A stretch of 64,000 bases of DNA from Prauserella isguenensis (GTDB taxonomy: Bacteria; Actinomycetota; Actinomycetes; Mycobacteriales; Pseudonocardiaceae). The stretch lies in NCBI RefSeq assembly GCF_014191605.1, contig NZ_JACHWU010000001.1:248001-312000 (forward strand), in the 5' to 3' direction. The position numbers were made by a program, and so were the translations under genes. Shown here piece by piece: positions 1-6,067 of the stretch. The notes under the pieces were generated by a model. That model worked only from the letters and a program-made list of their open reading frames with translations. It did not search any database and had not been told where the DNA came from. Positions within the stretch are counted from its first letter, which is position 1. Each line of letters opens with the position of its first letter.

Positions 1-1
1 C

Positions 2-931
2 CGCGATCGTCGCGCGCTCGTGGCCCTTTGTGTGGTGTTCGTCCTGGCGATCTCCGGCGCCGTCGGCTACGCCCTCCAACCGGCGGGCACGGACAACGCG
101 AAGCTACGGCTCGTCACCACCACGACGTTCCTCGACGACACCGTGCGCCAGATCGGCGGCGACGACGTCGAGACGGTGCGGCTGATGGGCCCCGGCGTCG
201 ATCCGCACCTGTACCAGGCCAAGGCGGGCGACCTGCGCGAGATGCGCCGTGCCGACGGGGTGATCGCCGTCGGGCTCTACCTCGAGGGTTCGCTGCAGCA
301 GACCCTCGACGAGGTGGGACGCACGAAGCCGGTGCTGCTGGCCGGCGAGGCGGTACCGACCGAGGAGCTGCTCAGCCCGCCCGCGGGCTCGGCCCCAGAG
401 GAGGAGCACGACCCGCACATCTGGCACGACCCGGCGCTGTGGACCCGCGTCGTCGACGCCGTGGCCGCTCACCTCGCCGAACTCGATCCGGACCACGCCA
501 CCGACTACCACCGCCGCGCAGCCGCCTACAACGACGAGATCCGCGCCACGGCCGAGCAGGTGGAGCGCACCGTCGACCGCATCCCCCCGGGCCGGCGCAC
601 GCTCGTCACCTCGCACGATGCGTTCCGCTACTTCGGCGACGCGTTCGGCATGGACGTCGTCGCCATCCAGGGCATCTCGACGCAGCAGGAGGCGACGACG
701 GCCGACGTCGCCCGCGTGGCCGAGCTGCTCGCCAGTGAGGACCTGCCCGCGGTGTTCCTCGAGACGAGCGTGTCCCGGCAGACGGTCGACTCGATGATCG
801 CGGCGGCCCGGCACCGCGGCGGGGACGTACGGGTCGGCGGTGAGCTGCACTCCGATTCCACCGGCGCCGACGGCAGCTACCTGGGCATGCTGCGTGCGAA
901 CGCGGCAACCCTTGCGGAGGGCCTGGCATGA
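2..931 (+). CDS. Metal ABC transporter substrate-binding protein (TroA/ZnuA/MntA family), 5' end probably outside the window
   Basis: Extracytoplasmic receptor that captures Mn2+ or Zn2+ for the ABC importer encoded downstream. The frame is open to the window edge; a GTG at 20 is possible, but the codons before it add basic residues (RDRR) in front of the hydrophobic segment, so the true start is probably further left. After one N-terminal membrane segment the cluster A-1 fold shows the expected metal ligands: His in GVDPH (about residue 63 from the GTG), the His-rich HDPHIWHDP (about 130-138) and SHD (about 200). No clear lipobox is seen. The gene stops in an ATGA overlap with an array of 39-bp repeats that leads into the ATPase gene. 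Mn versus Zn cannot be decided from sequence. Confidence 0.88.
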   Translation, partial: RDRRALVALCVVFVLAISGAVGYALQPAGTDNAKLRLVTTTTFLDDTVRQIGGDDVETVRLMGPGVDPHLYQAKAGDLREMRRADGVIAVGLYLEGSLQQTLDEVGRTKPVLLAGEAVPTEELLSPPAGSAPEEEHDPHIWHDPALWTRVVDAVAAHLAELDPDHATDYHRRAAAYNDEIRATAEQVERTVDRIPPGRRTLVTSHDAFRYFGDAFGMDVVAIQGISTQQEATTADVARVAELLASEDLPAVFLETSVSRQTVDSMIAAARHRGGDVRVGGELHSDSTGADGSYLGMLRANAATLAEGLA

Positions 932-1092
932 CCGCCGACGCACGTTTCCCCGCGGAGGCGGACAACGACACCGCCGACGCACGCTTCCCCGCGGAGGCGG
1001 AGGAGCGCACCGCCGACGCACGCTTCCCCGCGGAGGCGGCACATGACACCGCCGACGCATCCGATACACGTTTCCACTCGGAGGCTCCGGAT
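931..1092. repeat. 39-bp repeat array, four copies, leader of the ABC ATPase gene
   Basis: ACCGCCGACGCA recurs at 931, 970, 1009 and 1048, exactly 39 bp apart. Three copies share the core TTCCCCGCGGAGGCGG and the fourth is degenerate (TTTCCACTCGGAGGCT). The array is open in frame with the ATPase gene, as a 13-residue repeat containing TADARFPAEA; the opposite strand is also open and reads SASAGKRASA. The last copy places GGAGG eight nt before the ATG at 1093. The same unit occurs at 7984-8018, 26920-26998 and 31133-31208. Confidence 0.9.
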
Positions 1093-1821
1093 ATGACCGA
1101 ACCCGCGCTGCGACTGGAGGGCATGAGTGCCTCGTACGGCGGCAGGCCCGTGTTGACCGGTGTCGACGTCGAGATCCCTGCGGGTGTGCTGAGTGCGGTC
1201 GTCGGGCCGAACGGTGCTGGCAAGTCGACGATGGTGAAGGCGGCGCTGGGGCTGGTGCCGTCGGTACGTGGCACGGTGCGGTGGTTGGGACGGCCGTTGC
1301 GGCGGGTGCGTAAGCGGGTGGCGTACGTCCCGCAGTCGGACGCCGTGGCGAAGGACTTCCCCATCACGGCCGTGCAGGTCGTCGAGATGGGCCGGTACCC
1401 GCACCGCGGCTGGCTGCGCAGGCTGACGGCGGAGGACGACGAGTGCGTGGCGGCCGCGATGCAGCAGGTCGGGGTCACGGAGCTGGCGGACCGGCCGATC
1501 GACGAGCTCTCCGGTGGGCAGCGCCAGCGGGTGTTCCTGGCGCGGGCGCTCGCGCAGCGCGCGGATCTGATCGTGCTGGACGAGCCGTTCACTGCCGTCG
1601 ACGCGCGCACCGAGGCGGCGTTGCTGGAGATCCTCACGGGGCTGTGCCGTGACGGTGTGTCCGTCATCGCCGTGCATCACGACCTGCGCGACGTGCGGGA
1701 CCGGTTCGATCACGCGGTGTTGCTGGCGGGCACGGTCGTCGCCGCGGGGGCACCCGCCGATGTGCTCACGCCGGAGCACCTCGAGCGCGCCTACGGTATG
1801 GCGCCGTTGGCCGCGCGGTGA
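1093..1821 (+). CDS. Metal ABC transporter ATP-binding protein (TroB/ZnuC family)
   Basis: Cytoplasmic ATPase that powers metal import with the two permeases downstream. Walker A is GPNGAGKST (residues 38-46); a Q-loop (VPQSD), the signature ELSGGQRQR, Walker B LIVLDEPF and the H-switch AVHHD follow. The ATG at 1093 is chosen because GGAGG (1080-1084) sits eight nt before it and the ABC domain begins within ten residues. An in-frame ATG at 928, overlapping the stop of the receptor gene, would add 55 residues made wholly of the 39-bp repeat; I treat this as a repeat-derived leader, but its translation cannot be excluded. The gene ends in a GTGA overlap with the first permease. Confidence 0.93.
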   Translation: MTEPALRLEGMSASYGGRPVLTGVDVEIPAGVLSAVVGPNGAGKSTMVKAALGLVPSVRGTVRWLGRPLRRVRKRVAYVPQSDAVAKDFPITAVQVVEMGRYPHRGWLRRLTAEDDECVAAAMQQVGVTELADRPIDELSGGQRQRVFLARALAQRADLIVLDEPFTAVDARTEAALLEILTGLCRDGVSVIAVHHDLRDVRDRFDHAVLLAGTVVAAGAPADVLTPEHLERAYGMAPLAAR

Positions 1822-2816
1822 GCGCGATGGTGACCGGGGCACTGTCCGTCGATGCGGTGCGGTCCGGGGCGGCGCAGGCTTCGTCGCCTGCGGCATCGCG
1901 GGCCGGCACGGTGCAGGCCTGGCCGCTCGGCGACCTGCTGGACGCCCTGCCACTGTCCTATCCGGACGCGGTGGTCGTCGTCGGCACGGCGGTCGTCGGC
2001 CTCGTCGCGGGTCTGCTCGGCCCGCTGGCGGTGCTTCGCCAGCGCAGCATGTTCGGTGACGCGATGAGCCACGGCACCCTTGCCGGCGTCGCCGTCGCGT
2101 TCCTGATCACGGGCGCCAAGGTGCCGGAACTGCTGCTACTGGGCGCGGCGGTGTCGGCCACGCTCGCGGCGTTCGCCATGATCGCGTTGGAACGCGCGGG
2201 TCGACTGCGCTCGGACGCGGCGATCGGCGTCGTGCTGTCGGTGTCGCTGACGCTCGGCATCGTGCTGCTCACCGGCATCTCGGACAGCGGCAACGCGCAG
2301 CAGTCCGGTTTGGACGAATACCTGCTCGGCCAGACCGCCGGGATGGTCGAACGCGACATCGTCGTGGCGCTCGTGTTGGCGGGCGTCGCCGTCGCGGCGA
2401 TCCTGCTGGGTTTCCGGCTGCTGCGGTCGGCGACGTTCGACCCGGGGTTCACAGCCGTCGCGGGTGTGCGCACGTGGGTCGTCGACGCGGCGAGCACGGG
2501 ACTGCTGGCGCTCGCCGTGGTGCTCGGCGTCCGCACCGTCGGGGCGATCCTCATGGTCGCGCTGTTGGTCGCCCCGGTCGTCACCGCGAGGCAGTTGACG
2601 ACGCGCCTGGCGGCGCTGCTTCCGCTCTCGGCGGTCGTCGGCGCGGTGTGCGGCGCGGCGGGCGGACTCCTGTCGGGGCGCGCGGAACTGCCCGCCGGTC
2701 CGGTGATCGTGCTGCTGGCGACAGCCCTCGCGGTGCTGTCCGTGGTGCTGGCGCCACGGCGCGGCGTCATCGCACGGGCGCGGGCGGGCAGGCTGCGACG
2801 GGGACGCGCGCGATGA
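1818..2816 (+). CDS. Metal ABC transporter permease 1 (TroC/ZnuB family, ABC-3)
   Basis: Integral membrane subunit of the Mn/Zn importer. After about 50 N-terminal residues there are eight or nine hydrophobic segments, with the ABC-3 family pattern AVLRQRSMFGDAMSHGTL near residues 72-90 and a late AILMVALLVAPVVTARQL segment. The GTG start overlaps the stop of the ATPase gene (GTGA), which indicates translational coupling. The gene ends in an ATGA overlap with the second permease. Two consecutive permease genes resemble TroCD or SitCD rather than ZnuB systems with one permease, which slightly favours manganese; that is inference. Confidence 0.9.
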   Translation: MSAMVTGALSVDAVRSGAAQASSPAASRAGTVQAWPLGDLLDALPLSYPDAVVVVGTAVVGLVAGLLGPLAVLRQRSMFGDAMSHGTLAGVAVAFLITGAKVPELLLLGAAVSATLAAFAMIALERAGRLRSDAAIGVVLSVSLTLGIVLLTGISDSGNAQQSGLDEYLLGQTAGMVERDIVVALVLAGVAVAAILLGFRLLRSATFDPGFTAVAGVRTWVVDAASTGLLALAVVLGVRTVGAILMVALLVAPVVTARQLTTRLAALLPLSAVVGAVCGAAGGLLSGRAELPAGPVIVLLATALAVLSVVLAPRRGVIARARAGRLRRGRAR

Positions 2817-3679
2817 CACCCGACGACGTGATGATCATCGTGATCGCCGGCCTGCTGTCGACGTCGTGTGCGGTTCTCGGCGGGTTCCTCGTGCTGCGCG
2901 GCCAGGCGCTGCTTCCCGATGCGGTCAGTCACGCCGTGCTCCCCGGCATCGTGCTGATCTTCCTGCTCACGGGTGAGCGTGCGTCACTGTGGACGGTGGT
3001 CGGGGCGACGGCCTTCGGCGTGCTGTGCGTACTCGGCACGGACTGGCTGCGGCGCAGCGGCGTCGTTGAGTCGGACGCCGCCCTGGCCCTGGTGTTCCCC
3101 GCGCTGTTCTCGCTGGGCATCCTCGGCATCAGCCGCTTCGCGTCGGGCGCGCACATCGACCTCGATTCGGCCATCTACGGAGACCTGACGTTCGCGCCGC
3201 TGCGCACGATGTCGTTGTTCGGGGCCGACGTGCCACGGTCGCTGGTGATCACCGCCGTCGCGACGGTCGCCGTCGTGGCGCTGGTCGTGGTGCTGTGGCG
3301 CCCGTTGCAGGCGGCGTCGTTCGACCCGGCGTTCGCCGAGCTGGCGGGACTCCGCGGCCGGCTGATCGGCCAGGTGCTGCTCGTCGCCGTAGCGGGACTG
3401 GCCGTCGTCGCGTTCGACAGCGTCGGCGCAATCCTGGTGATCACGTTCTTCGTCGTGCCGGCCTCGACGGCCCGGCTGCTCACGGCGCGCCTCGGGCCGA
3501 TGCTCGTCGTCGCGGCGGGCTGCGGGTGGGTCGCGTCGATGGCGGGGCACGGCGTCGCGGTGTCGCTGGACACGTCCATCCCCGGCACGATCGGCCTCAC
3601 CAGCGGCGTGCTGTTCGTACTCGCCCTGCTGCTGGCGCCCCGCCGCGGCCTGCTGGCCCGCCGCCGCGCCCCCACCTGA
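2813..3679 (+). CDS. Metal ABC transporter permease 2 (TroD/ZnuB family, ABC-3)
   Basis: Second membrane subunit of the importer, 288 residues and mostly hydrophobic. The N-terminus (GFLVLRGQALLPDAVSHAVL) and the late motif GAILVITFFVVPASTARLLT are the same family signatures as in the first permease, so the two are paralogues that can pair as a heterodimer. The ATG at 2813 overlaps the previous stop (ATGA) and is preferred to longer open frames starting within the upstream gene. This is the last gene of the importer operon; a 21-bp repeat array begins seven nt after the stop. No DtxR/MntR regulator gene is present in the window. Confidence 0.9.
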   Translation: MTPDDVMIIVIAGLLSTSCAVLGGFLVLRGQALLPDAVSHAVLPGIVLIFLLTGERASLWTVVGATAFGVLCVLGTDWLRRSGVVESDAALALVFPALFSLGILGISRFASGAHIDLDSAIYGDLTFAPLRTMSLFGADVPRSLVITAVATVAVVALVVVLWRPLQAASFDPAFAELAGLRGRLIGQVLLVAVAGLAVVAFDSVGAILVITFFVVPASTARLLTARLGPMLVVAAGCGWVASMAGHGVAVSLDTSIPGTIGLTSGVLFVLALLLAPRRGLLARRRAPT

Positions 3680-3685
3680 CGCCCC

Positions 3686-3780
3686 GTGTTGCGCCTTCCG
3701 GGGCGCGTGTTGCGCCTTCCGGGGCGCGTGTTGCGCCTTCCGGGGCGCCCGTGTTGCGGATCCGGGGAGTCGTGTTGACG
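3686..3780. repeat. 21-bp repeat array (GTGTTGCG family), five units
   Basis: GTGTTGCGCCTTCCGGGGCGC occurs at 3686, 3707 and 3728 with no mismatch, then a variant at 3751 (GTGTTGCGGATCCGGGGAGTC) and a truncated unit at 3772. It lies between the permease stop and the VOC gene. The same unit, in either orientation, lies inside ddaH (4707-4790), inside ccsB (53856-53939) and between an M20 gene and hemD (63440-63520). Confidence 0.92.
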
Positions 3781-3809
3781 TCGTGATGTCCCCGGTGGAC
3801 AGTGCGCCC

Positions 3810-4184
3810 ATGCTGCACATCGGAACGATCGTGGTGGGCGCCTCCGAGGTCCGCAGGGCCGCCGCGTTCTGGAGCGCCGCGCTCGACTACGCACCGCGCG
3901 ACGGCGTCCTCGACGACGACTTCGTGGTGCTCACTCCGCGGGCCGGCCACAGCCCCGGCGTGGCCGTGGACTCGAGCGAGTCTCCGGTCCAGGAACACCC
4001 GCGGGTCCACCTCGACCTCTACGCCTCCGACGCCGACGAGCAGGAGGCCGAGGTGGAACGGCTGGTCTCCCTCGGCGCGTCGCGGGTCGACTGGGACCTC
4101 TACCCCGACGACCCGGACTTCGTGGTGCTCGCCGACACCGAGGGCAACCGCTTCTGCGTCATCGACACCTCCCACGGCGGTTAG
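3810..4184 (+). CDS. VOC (glyoxalase/bleomycin-resistance-like) family protein
   Basis: Small single-domain protein of about 124 residues with the vicinal-oxygen-chelate beta-alpha-beta-beta-beta pattern. It begins LHIGTIVVGASEVRRAAAFW and ends with DPDFVVLADTEGNRFCVID, a typical VOC end with the metal-site Glu in the EGN motif. The substrate is unknown. I chose the ATG at 3810 because the domain starts there and GGTGGA (3794-3799) gives spacing of about ten nt; GTG at 3783 or ATG at 3786 would add eight or nine residues directly after the repeat array. It converges on ddaH. Confidence 0.75.
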   Translation: MLHIGTIVVGASEVRRAAAFWSAALDYAPRDGVLDDDFVVLTPRAGHSPGVAVDSSESPVQEHPRVHLDLYASDADEQEAEVERLVSLGASRVDWDLYPDDPDFVVLADTEGNRFCVIDTSHGG

Positions 4185-4355
4185 CGCCGACGTCGCCGCT
4201 CTCGGCGAAAGCGTCGCGCACCGCAGCGGGAACGGCCGGAGCCTGCGCGGATGCCGCTGTACGACCGCCCGGGCACCACCGACCGGTCGGCGCACGTCCT
4301 CGCCAACGGAAGCCGACCGAGGCCCGGCCGGTGGCCGCGAGACCGGTGAGCGCTG

Positions 4356-4388
4356 AACCCGCGTGCTCGAGTGCAGGACACGCGGGTT
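4356..4388. terminator. Convergent terminator-like hairpin overlapping the ddaH stop
   Basis: AACCCGCGTG (4356-4365) pairs perfectly with CACGCGGGTT (4379-4388), with a 13-nt loop containing CTCGAGTGCAGGA. It lies between two convergent genes and has no T tract, as is usual for high-GC actinobacteria. One arm plus loop (TGCAGGACACGCGGGTT) recurs in reverse at 63418-63434, so it may also be a dispersed element. Confidence 0.6.
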
Positions 4389-5367
4389 ACTTGCGGATCT
4401 CCAGGGTGCAGCACTTCGGGCCGCCGCCGGCCTTGCGCAGCTCCGAGATGTCGACGAACCGCACCTCGTAGCCCCTCGCCGTGAGCTGATCCGCGAGCCC
4501 GGTCGCCTCGACGGGCAGGACGACGTGGCGGCCGTCGGAGATTCCGTTGAGTCCGAAGCACTCCGCGTCGGCCGCCGTGGCCTGCACGGCGTCCGGGAAC
4601 AGCCGCGACAGCACGCGCCGTGAGCCCTCGGAGAACGCCTCCGGGTAGTAGGCGATCTGCGCCCGGGTACGGCCGCCGAGACCGCCGTCGTCTCCCCCGG
4701 GTTCCGCAACACCAGCCCCCGAACCTGCAACACGAGCCCCGGAAGCTGCAACACGGGGCCCGGGATCCGCAACACGGGTGTCGGCGTCGGCCCGGGCCGC
4801 ACCGTCGGACCCGCCGGACAGTACGAACAGCGCCGTGTCCAGGTGGTAGTAGCGCTCGTCGATCAGGTGCAGCGACACGACCGGCACGCCGAGTGCCTCC
4901 TGCGCCTCGGCGTGGGCGTCGGGGTCGGTGCGGAAACCGGTGCCTGCGAGCAGAACCCGGCCGGTCCAGACGAAGTCGCCCTCGGCCTCGTTGATCTGCC
5001 GCGGCGTCGTGACGTCGCGGAACCCGTTCTCGACGAACCAACGGCGGAAGTGCTCGGCCTCGGCGGCCCGCTCCGGGGCACGGAACCGCGATCCGAGCAC
5101 GCGGCCGTCGACGACGGTTCCCGAGTTGGCGGCGAACACCATGTCGGGCAGGCCCGGCTGCGGCGGCACCTCGTCGACCGTGTGGCCCAGTTCGCGATAG
5201 GTGTCGCGCAGCGTCGTCCACTGCCGCATGGCCAGGTCCGTGTCGACGGGCCGGTCCGGGTCCATCCACGGGTTGATCGAGTACTCCACGGCGAAGTACC
5301 GCGGCGGGCACATCAGGTAGTGGCGGGGGGTCGGGACACGTACGGGCAGAGCGTGGTCGCCTGTCAT
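4387..5367 (-). CDS. ddaH: Dimethylargininase / arginine-deiminase-superfamily amidinohydrolase with a repeat-derived insert
   Basis: Predicted cytoplasmic enzyme of the guanidino-group-modifying superfamily, hydrolysing N-methylarginine (or arginine-like substrates) to citrulline. Family motifs are in order: FAANSG (about residue 79), the acidic EGDFVW (about 129), the catalytic-His motif HLDTALFV (about 176) and the C-terminal GGGPKCCTLE with the nucleophilic Cys. Between HLDTA and IAYYPEAF there is an extra stretch of roughly 45 residues absent from the usual fold. It contains four 7-residue units (RVADPGP, RVAASGA, RVAGSGA, GVAEPGG) encoded by the 21-bp repeat. It sits in a loop, so activity may survive. 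The gene is divergent from an Lrp regulator, which suggests control by amino acids. No rocD is adjacent. Confidence 0.85.
   Translation of the reverse strand: MTGDHALPVRVPTPRHYLMCPPRYFAVEYSINPWMDPDRPVDTDLAMRQWTTLRDTYRELGHTVDEVPPQPGLPDMVFAANSGTVVDGRVLGSRFRAPERAAEAEHFRRWFVENGFRDVTTPRQINEAEGDFVWTGRVLLAGTGFRTDPDAHAEAQEALGVPVVSLHLIDERYYHLDTALFVLSGGSDGAARADADTRVADPGPRVAASGARVAGSGAGVAEPGGDDGGLGGRTRAQIAYYPEAFSEGSRRVLSRLFPDAVQATAADAECFGLNGISDGRHVVLPVEATGLADQLTARGYEVRFVDISELRKAGGGPKCCTLEIRK
4700..4790. repeat. 21-bp repeat array inside ddaH, four units
   Basis: CAACAC, the reverse complement of GTGTTG, falls at 4707, 4728, 4749 and 4770, exactly 21 bp apart, with CCCGG-rich stretches between. In ddaH each unit adds seven residues, so copy-number change keeps the frame. 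The opposite strand is also open. Confidence 0.92.
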
Positions 5368-5416
5368 GCTTCGAATGTAGAACCGCCCGGTTACGCAAAC
5401 AATCGACGAAGATTGC

Positions 5417-5434
5417 GCACAAGTGTGCTAATCA
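5417..5434 (+). promoter_or_regulatory. Lrp-type operator and -10 box of a leaderless lrp promoter
   Basis: The inverted repeat GCACA-AG-TGTGC (5417-5428) directly abuts TAATCA (5429-5434), which lies six nt before the ATG at 5441. There is no Shine-Dalgarno sequence, so transcription probably starts at the ATG. The palindrome lies in the 73-nt gap between the divergent ddaH and lrp genes, a good place for an autorepressor that also controls ddaH. The sites are seen; the function is inferred. Confidence 0.5.
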
Positions 5435-5440
5435 TTGCGT

Positions 5441-5887
5441 ATGAACACCCTGGACCAGCGGATCGTTTCCCGGCTCGTGGCCAACGCGAGGTCGAGCTAC
5501 GCCGAGATCGGCAAGGAGGTAGGACTGTCGGCGCCCGCGGTCAAACGCCGTGTCGACAGACTGCTCGACGACGGTGTGCTTCGCGGGTTCACGGCGGTGG
5601 TCGACCCGGAGGCTCTCGGATGGGGCACCGAGGCGTTCGTCGAGGTGCACTGCCACGGCAACGTCTCCCCCGGGCGTATCCGTTCACACCTGGAGCCGCT
5701 GCCGGAGGTGGTCGCGGCCTACACTGTCTCCGGTGCTGCCGACGCGATCGTGCACCTGCGCGCATCCGACATCCATCACCTGGAATCGGCACTCGAACGC
5801 CTCCGCGGCCTGGAGATCATCGACCGCACCGTGTCGACCGTCGTGTTGTCGACCCTTCTGGAGCGTTCCCCAAATCCAGGCGAATGA
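5441..5887 (+). CDS. Lrp/AsnC-family transcriptional regulator
   Basis: 148-residue regulator with an N-terminal AsnC-type helix-turn-helix (residues 3-55: LDQRIVSRLVANARSSYAEI, then VGLSAPAVKRRVDRL) and a C-terminal RAM ligand-binding domain (GAADAIVHLRA, then TVVLSTLLERS). It probably senses an amino acid and controls the divergent ddaH. The ATG at 5441 is preferred to the TTG at 5435 because a -10 box lies six nt upstream and the protein then begins MNTLDQRI, as in its family. The gene precedes korA in the same direction but with a 180-nt gap containing another promoter. Confidence 0.88.
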   Translation: MNTLDQRIVSRLVANARSSYAEIGKEVGLSAPAVKRRVDRLLDDGVLRGFTAVVDPEALGWGTEAFVEVHCHGNVSPGRIRSHLEPLPEVVAAYTVSGAADAIVHLRASDIHHLESALERLRGLEIIDRTVSTVVLSTLLERSPNPGE

Positions 5888-6009
5888 TTACCCTGGAACG
5901 CGAGTCCGGCGAACCCGCCGCCGTCTCAGGTCGTGGAATCGGGGGACTGTTACGGACGCGTCATAGGTAAGGCAAATCACACCGGTCCGCTCGCCCTGAA
6001 AACAACAAG

Positions 6010-6055
6010 TAATCTCGAAGTATTGCGCGCTGGGCGCGCCAGTCGTCAGAGAGGG
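6010..6055 (+). promoter_or_regulatory. korA leader: -10 box, GC palindrome and ribosome binding site
   Basis: TAATCT (6010-6015) is a plausible -10 box; no convincing -35 box is seen. Just downstream, GCGCGC (6025-6030) and GCGCGC (6034-6039) flank TGG, giving a palindrome at the predicted transcript start. GAGGG (6051-6055) lies 12 nt before the ATG at 6068. Confidence 0.4.
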
Positions 6056-6067
6056 ATTTCCTGGCCC

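Noticed and set aside
931-1092. CRISPR array
   Set aside because: Units are continuous 39-bp tandem copies without unique spacers, no cas genes are present, and units recur in coding genes.
2474-2812. N-terminal extension of the second metal permease
   Set aside because: The extension is Arg/Gly-rich, lies in another frame of the first permease, and the ATG at 2813 has the usual ATGA overlap.
3686-3780. The 21-bp array as an ordinary terminator
   Set aside because: Units are direct repeats in strict phase and do not form one dominant hairpin; the same units lie inside coding genes.
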